Source of the DNA: an uncultured Oscillospiraceae bacterium
Lineage (GTDB): Bacteria > Bacillota > Clostridia > Oscillospirales > Oscillospiraceae
Direction: 5' to 3'
Length of the DNA stretch: 27,758 nucleotides
Assembly: GCA_934593275.1 (NCBI GenBank)
Contig: CAKTQE010000024.1
Location: 1-27,758 of the forward strand
This document shows positions 13,956 through 21,846 of the stretch, piece by piece (position 1 is the first letter of the stretch; every line of letters starts with the position of its first letter). The notes below the pieces were generated by a model. The model was not told the origin of the DNA. It worked only from the letters and a program-made list of their open reading frames with translations, and did no database searches. Both the position numbers and the translations under genes were made by a program.

Positions 13956-14627
13956 TTATTTTTGTTTCCAATCCTGAATGCGCTGCCCCAGCCACTGGGC
14001 CAGGGCTTCCACGCCCTCGCCGGTTTTGGCACTGATGGGGAAAATTTGGATGTTGGGGTTTCTCCGTCTGGCAAACTCCGTGACCTTTTCCATATCGAAA
14101 TCAAAATAGGGCAGCACATCGATTTTATTGACGATCATGGCATCACAGACCTGGAACACCAGGGGATACTTGAGGGGCTTGTCATGTCCCTCCGGAACGG
14201 ACAGGATCATCATGTTCATGGCGGCACCGGTGTCAAATTCCGCGGGACACACCAGATTTCCCACGTTTTCCAACACCACCAAATCCAGCTCCTCGGTACC
14301 CAGCTGGCGAATACCCTGCCGGGTCATGTCCGCGTCCAGGTGGCACATGCCGCCGGTGTGGAGCTGGATGACCTTGGTGCCGGTGGCCGCAATGGTCTCG
14401 GCATCCACATCGGAGTCAATGTCCGCCTCCATAATGCCCACCCTGATCTCCTCCGGCAGGGCTTTCAGAAGCTTTGTCAGGGTGGTGGTTTTTCCGGAAC
14501 CGGGAGAGGACATCAGGTTTACAAGGAAGGTCCCCTGCTCCTTTAATTCCCGGCGCAGGGCGTCCGCGTCCCGGTTGTTGTCGGCAAAAACGCTCTGCTT
14601 TACCTCAATAATACGGTATGGGTCCAT
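13956..14627 (-). CDS. hypB: Hydrogenase/nickel-enzyme maturation GTPase HypB
   Basis: A 223-residue SIMIBI GTPase driving nickel insertion. P-loop SSPGSGKTT (40-48), conserved metal-site C95-H96 in GMCHLDADM, C127 in NVGNLVCPAE, and the guanine-specificity motif NKID (167-170). It lacks the N-terminal CxxCGC and histidine-rich nickel-storage stretch seen in some HypB proteins, so it is the short form. AAAGGAGACG precedes the ATG. It heads the minus-strand unit hypB, flavoprotein, hypA, small membrane protein. Confidence 0.95.
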   Translation of the reverse strand: MDPYRIIEVKQSVFADNNRDADALRRELKEQGTFLVNLMSSPGSGKTTTLTKLLKALPEEIRVGIMEADIDSDVDAETIAATGTKVIQLHTGGMCHLDADMTRQGIRQLGTEELDLVVLENVGNLVCPAEFDTGAAMNMMILSVPEGHDKPLKYPLVFQVCDAMIVNKIDVLPYFDFDMEKVTEFARRRNPNIQIFPISAKTGEGVEALAQWLGQRIQDWKQK

Positions 14628-14690
14628 AGGCGTCTCCTTTTCTTGGCTTTCTTTTGAAAATTTGAGTGAAAAGCCCTCTTTTTATACATA

Positions 14691-14719
14691 ACTATACACG
14701 ACATCTTTCCAAATGTCAA
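14691..14719 (-). promoter_or_regulatory. Promoter of the hypB operon
   Basis: Minus strand TTGACA (14719-14714) and TATAGT (14696-14691), spacer 17. The leader of about 60 bases contains GGCTTT...AAAGCC, which could fold as a weak hairpin. Confidence 0.8.
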
Positions 14720-14776
14720 TTGCGCAACCATCCACCATCTGCCCAAAATTACATATAAATTGACGAATTGCAAGGG

Positions 14777-14790
14777 TTAGCATTAGCTAA
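14777..14790. promoter_or_regulatory. TTAGC-type palindromic box, candidate iron-regulator operator
   Basis: TTAGCATTAGCTAA is a near-palindrome made of repeated TTAGC units, resembling DtxR/IdeR-family operators (TTAGG-x-TAGCCTAA type). It lies between divergent hypB and feoA, downstream of a possible feoA -35 (TTGACG 14760-14765). Assignment to an iron regulator rests on this resemblance and on feoAB being next to it. Confidence 0.45.
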
Positions 14791-14825
14791 TCTTTGTGGA
14801 CAGTGCAAAAATAACGTTCTGTCTT

Positions 14826-14840
14826 AGGGGAATGTCCCCT
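14826..14840 (+). other. Small hairpin in the feoA leader
   Basis: AGGGGA-ATG-TCCCCT, followed by TTATTTG. Too short for a confident terminator; it might attenuate feoAB transcription. The rest of 14841-14940 shows no further element I can assign. Confidence 0.35.
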
Positions 14841-14949
14841 TTATTTGTATTCGAACCATTCATACCGAATGCCGTGGGTAATTTTCTGTCACCGTTCTTT
14901 CGGCCCTGTCATAGAATGGGCCTGAAATGCTGAACTTGAGGTGTTGTGC

Positions 14950-15183
14950 ATGGTTCGATTGAATACGCTTTCTCCCGGCAGCCGGTGCCGGATTTTTGCC
15001 TTGGAAACCCGGGGGCCCATGCGGCGACGGCTGCGGGAGTTGGGACTGGTGGAGGGTACCGCCGTGACCTGTCTGGGCCGCTCGCCCCTGGGAGACCCAG
15101 GGGCCTACGGCGTTCTGGGAGCGGTCATTGCCCTGCGGGATCGGGACGCGGCGGGTGTTCTTGTGGAAAGGACAATGCCATGA
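14950..15183 (+). CDS. feoA: Ferrous iron transport accessory protein FeoA
   Basis: A 77-residue SH3-like cytoplasmic protein that assists FeoB. The family layout is seen: LNTLSPGSRCRIFAL, MRRRLRELGLVEGTAV and a final basic/hydrophobic strand AVIALRDRDAAGVLV. The ATG at 14950 with GAGGTG 6 bases upstream is chosen over an in-frame GTG at 14941, which overlaps that ribosome site. The stop overlaps the feoB start as ATGA. The protein is arginine-rich, in keeping with the high GC of the pair. Confidence 0.9.
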   Translation: MVRLNTLSPGSRCRIFALETRGPMRRRLRELGLVEGTAVTCLGRSPLGDPGAYGVLGAVIALRDRDAAGVLVERTMP

Positions 15184-17216
15184 GCAGCCCCGGAGCCGCC
15201 CCCGGCGGCGGGCCGGGGGATTTCCCGGTACTGGCCCTGGCCGGGAACCCCAATGTGGGGAAAACCACCCTGTTTAACAGCCTTACCGGTATGCGTCAGC
15301 ACACCGGGAACTGGCCGGGAAAAACCGTGGGTCTAGCCCAGGGGAAGTGCCGGGGCCGGGATATGATGCTGGTGGACCTACCCGGCACCTACTCGCTCCT
15401 GTCCCATTCCCCGGAGGAACAGGTGGCCCGGAGTTTTCTGTGCCGTGGCCTTGCCCAACAGGTTCTGGTGGTCTGTGACGGCGGGACTCTGACCCGGAAT
15501 CTGGTGCTGGTGCTGCAAATTCTGGAAATCACGCCCCATGTGACGGTCTGCGTCAACCTGTTGGAGGAAGCCCGCCGCCGGGGGCAGAGCCTGGATTTAG
15601 AGCTGCTTTCCCAACGGCTGGGGATTCCCGTATATGGGGTGGAGGCCCGGAGCCGGGACAGCGCGCAAGCCCTGATGGATGCCATGGAAGCCTCCACATT
15701 CCAGGGGCAGCCCACGGCCATTCCATATCCGCCGGAAGTGGAGCGGGCTTTGGAGTCCATAGTTGCCCTGCTTCCAGACGGCCCTCTGCCCCGGCGGTTT
15801 TTGGCCCTGAAGCTTTTAGAGGGAGAGCCGGAGCTGCTCCAGGAACTTTCCCCCTACATCCCCCAGTCCGCAAGGGTTGCGGCTCAGGAAGCCCAAAAGG
15901 CCCTGGAAGGAACCCTTGGCCCTGGGATGCTGCCGGACCTTTTTACCGCCGCTGCCCTACAGGCAGCCCAAGCCCTGACCCAAGGGGTGGTCACCCAAAC
16001 CTCTGCTCCGGGGACACAACGGGACCGGCGGATAGACCGGCTGCTGACCTCCCGGCTCCTGGGCTACCCCATGATGCTGCTGCTCCTGGCCCTGGTGTTC
16101 TGGCTCACCATTGTCGGCACCAATTCCATTTCCGATGGGCTGCAATGGATATTAAACCAGGGAGAGGCGGGGCTTTTGTGGCTGTTTGCCCTGGTTCATG
16201 CCCCCCAGTGGCTGACGGGGCTGCTGGTACTGGGAGCCTACCGCACCACCGCCTGGGTCTGTGCCGTGATGCTGCCGCCTATGGCCGTATTTTTCCCTTT
16301 GTTCACTTTGTTGGAGGATGTGGGGTATCTGCCCCGGGTGGCTTTTTTACTGGATAAGCCCTTTGCCCTCTGCCATGGCTGCGGCAAACAGGCCCTCAGC
16401 ATGTGCATGGGCCTGGGCTGCAACGCCGCCGGGGTGGTGGGGTGCCGGATCATCGATTCCCCCAGGGAACGGCTGCTGGCCATTCTCACCAACAGCTTTA
16501 TGCCCTGCAATGGCCGGTTCCCCCTGATCATCACCCTGCTGACCCTGTTCTTTGCCCACTCCATGGGTTCTTTCTCTCTGGCCCTGCTGCTCACCGGAGC
16601 CATTCTCTTTGCCGTGGCCATGACCTTTGCCGTGACCTGGCTGCTGAGCCGCACGGTGCTGCGGGGGGAACCCTCGGCCTTTGCCCTGGAGCTGCCCCCT
16701 TACCGGATGCCCCAGGTGGGAAATGTACTGCTGCGTTCTCTGCTTGACCGGACGGTATTCGTCTTAGGCCGTGCTTTGGCGGTGGCCTGTCCTACAGGGT
16801 GTCTTCTATGGTGTCTGGCCAATTGCTCCATAGGAAACGGGAATCTGCTCCAATGGCTGTCAGCAGCCCTGAACCCGCTGGGCCAGTGCCTGGGCCTGGA
16901 TGGGGTGCTGCTGCTCTCTTTCCTCCTGGGCTTCCCCGCCAACGAGATCGTGCTGCCCATTGCCCTGATGACCTATCAGGCCCAGCAGGTGCTGACGCCC
17001 CTGGATTTAAACGCCCTATTGCCCATTCTCCTCTCCCAGGGCTGGACGGCCCGGCGGGCGGTGTGCATGCTCCTGTTCACCCTGTTCCACTGGCCCTGTT
17101 CCACCACCCTGCTGACCGTCCGCAAAGAAACCGGCAGCCCCCTATGGACCGCCCTGGCCCTGCTGGTCCCCACAGCGGTGGGGGCGGTGCTGTGTTGGGT
17201 GGTGCATTTGTTATAG
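15180..17216 (+). CDS. feoB: Ferrous iron transporter FeoB
   Basis: A 678-residue inner-membrane Fe(II) transporter with an N-terminal G domain. G1 is GNPNVGKTT (22-30), the conserved Thr follows in HTGNWPGKTV, and G3 is DLPG (66-69). G4 reads N126-LL-E129 where NxxD is usual. A helical GDI-like region follows, then the membrane part with the two Gate motifs: LGCNAAGVVGCR, including the pore cysteine region, and GFPANEIVLP. The start is fixed by ATGA overlap with feoA; a longer reading in this frame overlaps all of feoA and is rejected. It ends with a hydrophobic helix and no FeoC is seen. Iron repression through the box at 14777 is inferred. Confidence 0.93.
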   Translation: MSSPGAAPGGGPGDFPVLALAGNPNVGKTTLFNSLTGMRQHTGNWPGKTVGLAQGKCRGRDMMLVDLPGTYSLLSHSPEEQVARSFLCRGLAQQVLVVCDGGTLTRNLVLVLQILEITPHVTVCVNLLEEARRRGQSLDLELLSQRLGIPVYGVEARSRDSAQALMDAMEASTFQGQPTAIPYPPEVERALESIVALLPDGPLPRRFLALKLLEGEPELLQELSPYIPQSARVAAQEAQKALEGTLGPGMLPDLFTAAALQAAQALTQGVVTQTSAPGTQRDRRIDRLLTSRLLGYPMMLLLLALVFWLTIVGTNSISDGLQWILNQGEAGLLWLFALVHAPQWLTGLLVLGAYRTTAWVCAVMLPPMAVFFPLFTLLEDVGYLPRVAFLLDKPFALCHGCGKQALSMCMGLGCNAAGVVGCRIIDSPRERLLAILTNSFMPCNGRFPLIITLLTLFFAHSMGSFSLALLLTGAILFAVAMTFAVTWLLSRTVLRGEPSAFALELPPYRMPQVGNVLLRSLLDRTVFVLGRALAVACPTGCLLWCLANCSIGNGNLLQWLSAALNPLGQCLGLDGVLLLSFLLGFPANEIVLPIALMTYQAQQVLTPLDLNALLPILLSQGWTARRAVCMLLFTLFHWPCSTTLLTVRKETGSPLWTALALLVPTAVGAVLCWVVHLL

Positions 17217-17250
17217 GCAATTAACATAGTAACGACAAAACCAGAAACGC

Positions 17251-17820
17251 CTGTCATTCCGACCGCAGCGTCAGCGGAGTGGAGGAATCCACCACGTAAC
17301 AGTAAGTACCAACGTAATGTGAAATCTGCAACTTGGATGGATTCCTCGACTCACTGCGTTCGCTCGGAATGACATATCGGGGAGGTGGTTCCGTTCAACC
17401 CCACGAGTTGTTATTGCCACGTGGCGGGCGGCAGATTGCCGCCCCTACGTTAACGTACCACGTTTTTTGCATTTTTCGAAGCACAAAACACAGATAGACA
17501 CATTAAATATACGGTATTTGTAACAAATGTATCGTAGGGGCGGCTATTAGCCGCCCGCCACGTTGGATGTTTAACCTGTGGGGGTGAATGGTATCACCCC
17601 AATCATGGTATACCCACTGTAGCGGCGGCAATCTGCCGCCATTGGCCGTAAGGCCACTCGTTGGACGTTCGTATCCGTAGCATTCCACGATGCCAGCCCC
17701 TCGCCGGGGCTGGATGGCGTTGGGTCAACGCCGCTACAATGTTCCGTATATTGGGTGATACCATTTAACTACACAGGTTATATTTGCCACGTGGCGGGCG
17801 GCAGATTGCCGCCCCTACAA
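17251..17820. repeat. Composite intergenic repeat block A
   Basis: Between feoB and gapA lies a mosaic of palindromes. 17252-17374: outward arms TGTCATTCCGA / TCGGAATGACA enclosing GTGGAGGAATCCAC-type sequence. 17418-17451, 17534-17563 and 17793-17819: GC-rich hairpins of the type GGCGGGCGGCA...TGCCGCCCCTAC in both orientations. 17581-17600: GGGGTGAATGGTATCACCCC. 17615-17642: AGCGGCGGCAATCTGCCGCC. 17691-17712: CCAGCCCC...GGGGCTGG. The same modules in the same order recur in block B (27033-27710). No protein is encoded. These look like REP/BIME-like families scattered in the genome. Confidence 0.85.
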
Positions 17821-17881
17821 TAATTTACAACGTTTTTTTCTGTTTACAGATGCAAATCTTCCATAAATCTCCCATAAACGC

Positions 17882-17917
17882 AAAAACCGCCGCGGGGGAA
17901 TCCCGCGGCGGAAAAAA
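17882..17917 (-). terminator. Terminator of gapA
   Basis: CCGCCGCGGG and CCCGCGGCGG form a 10-bp stem; on the minus strand it is followed by TTTTTG. Located 12 bases past the gapA stop. Confidence 0.9.
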
Positions 17918-17929
17918 TTGGGGTTTTAA

Positions 17930-18952
17930 TTACAGCAGGGTGGAGAAGTGCTTGATGGTACGGACCATCTGAGAAACGTAGGAGTTCTCGTTGTCGTACC
18001 AGGACACGACCTGAACCTGGGTCTTGCCGCCCTCGAGCGCGCAGACCATGGTCTGGGTGGCGTCAAACAGGGAGCCGAAACGCATACCGATAACGTCGGA
18101 GGAAACGATCTCGTCCTCGTTGTAGCCGAAGGACTCGGTAGCGGCAGCCTTCATGGCAGCGTTGATTTCTTCCTTGGTCACAGCCTTGTTCACAACGGCG
18201 TTCAGGATGGTGGTGGAGCCGGTGGGGGTGGGAACACGCTGGGCAGCACCGATCAGCTTGCCGTTCAGCTCGGGGATAACCAGGCCGATGGCCTTGGCAG
18301 CACCGGTGGAGTTGGGAACGATGTTGCAAGCACCAGCGCGGGAACGACGCAGGTCGCCCTTTCTCTGGGGGCCGTCCAGGATCATCTGGTCGCCGGTGTA
18401 GGCGTGGATGGTGCACATAATGCCGGACTCGATGCCAGCCAGGTCATTCAGAGCCTTGGCCATGGGAGCCAGACAGTTGGTGGTGCAGGAAGCGGCGGAG
18501 ATGATGTTGTCTTCCTTGGTCAGGGAGTTGTGGTTTACGTTGTAAACGATGGTGGGCAGGTCATTGCCGGCAGGAGCGGAGATAACGACCTTCTTGGCAC
18601 CGGCATCGATGTGCGCCTGGGCCTTGGCCTTGGAGGTGTAGAAACCGGTGCATTCCAGCACAACGTCAACACCCAGCTCGCCCCAGGGCAGCTCAGCGGC
18701 GTTGGCCTTGGCATAGATGGTGATCTTCTTGCCATCGACAACGATGTTGTCCTCGCCGGCTTCCACGGTGTGGGTGCCGAAAGGCAGAGCGTATGCGCCC
18801 TGAGTGGAATCGTACTTCAGCAGATGTGCCAGCATCTTGGGAGAGGTCAGGTCATTGATGGCAACAACCTCGAAGCCCTCAGCACCGAACATCTGACGGA
18901 AAGCCAGACGGCCGATACGGCCAAAACCATTGATCGCAACTTTAACAGACAT
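17930..18952 (-). CDS. gapA: Glyceraldehyde-3-phosphate dehydrogenase
   Basis: A 340-residue glycolytic enzyme that oxidises glyceraldehyde 3-phosphate to 1,3-bisphosphoglycerate with NAD. NAD-binding NGFGRIGR (8-15), Asp34 after the second strand (preference for NAD over NADP), and the active-site SAASCTTN with Cys156. The C-terminal [14 protein letters not shown] is typical. The ATG at 18952 with TGGAGGAAATT upstream fixes the family start [11 protein letters not shown]; an in-frame extension to 18997 lacks a ribosome site and family support. It is monocistronic, with its own promoter and terminator; codon use looks strongly biased (CTG, AAG, GCC), as for a highly expressed gene. Confidence 0.97.
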   Translation of the reverse strand: MSVKVAINGFGRIGRLAFRQMFGAEGFEVVAINDLTSPKMLAHLLKYDSTQGAYALPFGTHTVEAGEDNIVVDGKKITIYAKANAAELPWGELGVDVVLECTGFYTSKAKAQAHIDAGAKKVVISAPAGNDLPTIVYNVNHNSLTKEDNIISAASCTTNCLAPMAKALNDLAGIESGIMCTIHAYTGDQMILDGPQRKGDLRRSRAGACNIVPNSTGAAKAIGLVIPELNGKLIGAAQRVPTPTGSTTILNAVVNKAVTKEEINAAMKAAATESFGYNEDEIVSSDVIGMRFGSLFDATQTMVCALEGGKTQVQVVSWYDNENSYVSQMVRTIKHFSTLL

Positions 18953-19006
18953 GGGAATTTCCTCCATTTCATAGTACTGCATGCGCAGTCTGATCATACT
19001 GTCAGC

Positions 19007-19031
19007 ACGGGAAGACTATCGATACTCCCGT
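19007..19031. promoter_or_regulatory. Palindrome at the gapA transcription start
   Basis: ACGGGA (19007-19012) and TCCCGT (19026-19031) flank a TATCGATA core. It begins within a few bases of the expected start of the gapA transcript, a place where a repressor or a 5' stabilising hairpin would act. The binding protein is unknown. Confidence 0.45.
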
Positions 19032-19040
19032 ACGGATATT

Positions 19041-19069
19041 ATTATACTATAAGGCCCAGTTAATGTAAA
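19041..19069 (-). promoter_or_regulatory. Promoter of gapA
   Basis: Minus strand TTTACA (19069-19064) and perfect TATAAT (19046-19041), spacer 17, giving a leader of about 80 bases. Confidence 0.85.
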
Positions 19070-19126
19070 CTGGAAATTCTGTCAAAACCCGTAGAAAATA
19101 AGCAGCGTTTTTTGTGCAAAATCCGA

Positions 19127-20218
19127 TTATTCATAGGAAACCGGAGAACCTTCCGGGGCAACGGCCATATAGGTGTTGCCCACGCCCAACTGCAGGGGCT
19201 TCCCGTCCTGGGTGAAGAACCGGAACGGTGCTTCGTCTCCGTCACAGGTCCAGGTAATGGGAATCAGCTTGCCGCCGTTGGCAAAGTAGCCGGTGCCGCC
19301 GTTTGTAAAGTTGGCGGTGTAGTAAATGCCGTCCATGGAAATATCCGCCAGCATGATGATGACATTGGTAAAGCACTCCGGGTTGCCGGTGGAGCCGTCT
19401 ACCATGGGGGTCTCATACTGGTTGTAGACGTATTTCCCCAGGCTTTCGTCATAGACCATGGAGGTATCCTTCTTGTTGTTGCGGTAGGTGAAAGTCACCG
19501 TTACCGTTCCGGCGGCCTCTCCCTCGGCAGGGGTGCCGTTTTCCGTAAACTGCAGGCCATAGTCCTTGTCCTCCGGCTGCTGGGTGGCGTAGCCTTTCTC
19601 GGTGAGCAACGCTTCCACACCCTCAGGCTTTACAAACAGGCAATGCTCCAGCTTGGAGGCGGGCTTAAAGGTAAAGTCCCGGTCCATTTTCCGGTAGGAA
19701 TAGTCGGTGCCGTCATAGGTGTCCACATTGATACGCTCCACGCCCAGGCTCTTGGCATGGCCCAGGGCCTGGTCCGAGCCGCTGGCATCCAGCAGCACCG
19801 CGTCATAGTGCTTGACCAGCTGATTGAACATGGGCCGCACGGACCGGACGGAGCCGATCTCCTGGGCCTTGGTGGTGTCCGTAAACAGGGCCAGGTCCCG
19901 GATGATGGAGCCGTTGACCCACATTTCCATGAGAATATCCGCGCCCATGGTGCCGTAGTGGGGCAGGGCATCCCGGATATTGCTGACGGTGACGGCCACC
20001 ACCCGGCCCGTATAGGGGGCATCCAGGGTCTCGCCGTTTAAGGGGTTCGTATACACCGGGGCCGGCTCGGTGGTGGGCTCCGTGGTTTCTTCCGTGGTGG
20101 GGGCTGCGGTTGCTTCCGTAGTGGGAGCTTCCGTGGGCATGGTGGTCTTGGGAGGGACCAGGGCGCAGCCCGTCAGGCTCAGGCACAGGGCCAGAAACAG
20201 AGCAACATACTTTTTCAT
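19127..20218 (-). CDS. DUF3048 (YerB-like) lipoprotein
   Basis: A 363-residue secreted lipoprotein. Signal peptide MKKYVALFLALCLSLTGC with lipobox LTGC (Cys18 lipidated after LspA processing), then a Thr/Glu/Pro-rich linker (about 25-54) that would span the cell wall. The DUF3048 N-terminal region follows (RVVAVTVSNIRDALPHYG, then IRDLALFTD, IGSVRSVRP), and a C-terminal beta-rich region with GGTGYFANGGKLIPITW. YerB-like proteins are of unknown biochemical function. It is 32 bases behind the solute-binding protein gene, the last member of the secA unit. Confidence 0.88.
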   Translation of the reverse strand: MKKYVALFLALCLSLTGCALVPPKTTMPTEAPTTEATAAPTTEETTEPTTEPAPVYTNPLNGETLDAPYTGRVVAVTVSNIRDALPHYGTMGADILMEMWVNGSIIRDLALFTDTTKAQEIGSVRSVRPMFNQLVKHYDAVLLDASGSDQALGHAKSLGVERINVDTYDGTDYSYRKMDRDFTFKPASKLEHCLFVKPEGVEALLTEKGYATQQPEDKDYGLQFTENGTPAEGEAAGTVTVTFTYRNNKKDTSMVYDESLGKYVYNQYETPMVDGSTGNPECFTNVIIMLADISMDGIYYTANFTNGGTGYFANGGKLIPITWTCDGDEAPFRFFTQDGKPLQLGVGNTYMAVAPEGSPVSYE

Positions 20219-20250
20219 AATGCGTACCTCGATTCAAAATAGAATATCCG

Positions 20251-21846
20251 TTATGACACTTCGTCCTTGTCCAAAATGTCCGACATGGTTTTCCCGATGG
20301 TGTAATAGAACACATTGTCCCGGGCGGGCTGCAAGTCCAGCAGCTGGCCCCGCTTGGAATAGACATTGTAGCAGCCGTAAAGCACAGGGATCACGCTGCC
20401 GTCCTCCGCCACCATCTGGCAGAGGTTGTAGAACGTACCGGAATTGGACAGGGACTCTTTGGTCATGTTCAGCAGGGTCTCGTTGGCCAAAACCTTGTTG
20501 CCAAGGTTGCCGTAGCCCTTGAAGAACTCCGACAGGTCGGAATTGGGGGGCAGCTTGGTCTGGCCCAGGTAGATGTCATAGGTTCCGGCGTTCAATACCT
20601 GCTGATAGGTAATGCCCGGGCCGGAGCCGCCGTATTCCAGAACGCCGCAGGGAATGCCCAACTCCGACAGGTGGGAGGCAATATCCCGGGCAGTCCGCAG
20701 ACGGGCGGAATCATCGGCGTTTACCAGCAGCTTGAGCTTCTGAACCTCGTTGGTCTTTTTGTCCTTGGGGAACTGTAGGTTGCCAATGGAATCCAGGAAC
20801 TTCATGGCATCGTAGCTGTAGTTGGCCGCCAGACTGGGGTAATAATAGGGCGAGCCGGGAGAGGTGATCAGGGAGGCGGGCTGGGCCATGCCCCGGTAGT
20901 TGTCCTCGTTGAGGGTCTCCCGGTCAATGGCATAGGTCAGGGCCTTTTTAAGGGTATCGTTTTTCTTGAACCACTCGGAATAGATGGTGTTGCAGGAGAG
21001 ATACAGCAGCACCCCGTTTTCCACTTCCCACAGCTCATAGTCACAGCGGTATTCACCGAAAGAATCCAGCATGGGGTCGGCAATGGCCAGGTTCAGTTCA
21101 CCGAACTCAAATTCGTCCCGCAGCTGGGTCTGGCTGGTGGCTTCCATCAATGTGATCACATTGGCCCGGACGGACAAGGTGGCATCGCACCACCAGGAGT
21201 TGTTTTTCACCAGCAGGACACTGTCTTCATTCTGCTGGAACACATAGGGTCCAGTCCCCAGGGGGTGTTCCGCCCCCACTTCCGAAGCCTTGATGATGGG
21301 AATGTCCAGAAGCAAGGGAAGATTCTGGTAGGCCGTGTCCGTCCAGAACGTAATGCCCTCTCCGTCCTCGTGGAGCTTGTACTCCACAATGTGGGTAAAC
21401 CGGCCCTTATAGAAGTCGCTTTCCCGGGCGGCATCGTAAGAGGCGATCACATCCGCCGGGGTGACCCGGGTGCCGTCAGAAAACCGGGCGTTTTCGTCCA
21501 GGTAGAACGTGTAAATCATATTGCTGGGGGACACCCGGTATTTAGAGCATAGAATGGGTACGGTTTCGTTTTTGCTGTTGTAGGCGAACAGGCCCTGGTA
21601 CATGAGGGAAAACAGCACCCGGTTGGAAAAGTTCATGGCAATGATGGGGTTCATGGAGCGGTTGGGGTAGTAGGCCAGGATCATGGTCTCCTCCGCCAGT
21701 TCGTCCGGCTCCGTGGGGGCCTCCTCATCCTCCATTAAAATTGCGTCGCCTGTCGGCACATAGGCCTCCTCCTGGGTCTGTCCGCAGCCGGAAAACAGGG
21801 ACAGGAGTCCGGCAAAACACAGTAGCAGGGCAATCAGCCGTTTCAT
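20251..21846 (-). CDS. Family 5 solute-binding lipoprotein (oligopeptide/dipeptide type)
   Basis: A 531-residue extracytoplasmic binding protein. Lipobox LFSGC at residues 17-21 after a basic-hydrophobic signal, then an acidic linker. The SBP_bac_5 fold is shown by ARFSDGTRVTPADVIASYDAA, the PLGTGPYVFQQ turn, LKKALTYAIDRETL and the C-terminal SELGI...YDIYLGQTKL part. The ATG at 21846, with GAAGGAGGAAT upstream, overlaps the pgeF stop by four bases; the longer reading to 21936 has no support. No ABC permease or ATPase is adjacent, so its transporter, or a non-transport role, is unknown. The ligand is not predictable. Confidence 0.88.
   Translation of the reverse strand: MKRLIALLLCFAGLLSLFSGCGQTQEEAYVPTGDAILMEDEEAPTEPDELAEETMILAYYPNRSMNPIIAMNFSNRVLFSLMYQGLFAYNSKNETVPILCSKYRVSPSNMIYTFYLDENARFSDGTRVTPADVIASYDAARESDFYKGRFTHIVEYKLHEDGEGITFWTDTAYQNLPLLLDIPIIKASEVGAEHPLGTGPYVFQQNEDSVLLVKNNSWWCDATLSVRANVITLMEATSQTQLRDEFEFGELNLAIADPMLDSFGEYRCDYELWEVENGVLLYLSCNTIYSEWFKKNDTLKKALTYAIDRETLNEDNYRGMAQPASLITSPGSPYYYPSLAANYSYDAMKFLDSIGNLQFPKDKKTNEVQKLKLLVNADDSARLRTARDIASHLSELGIPCGVLEYGGSGPGITYQQVLNAGTYDIYLGQTKLPPNSDLSEFFKGYGNLGNKVLANETLLNMTKESLSNSGTFYNLCQMVAEDGSVIPVLYGCYNVYSKRGQLLDLQPARDNVFYYTIGKTMSDILDKDEVS

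Noticed and set aside
10974..14546. A 1190-residue open frame on the plus strand
   Set aside because: It is antisense to hypA, the oxidoreductase and hypB. It arises from their GC-rich codon pattern, has no ribosome site and reads as low-complexity G/H/L/A-rich protein.
17251..17820. CRISPR array in the repeat blocks
   Set aside because: The repeats are palindromic modules of several kinds at irregular spacing, with no uniform repeat-spacer period and no cas genes.
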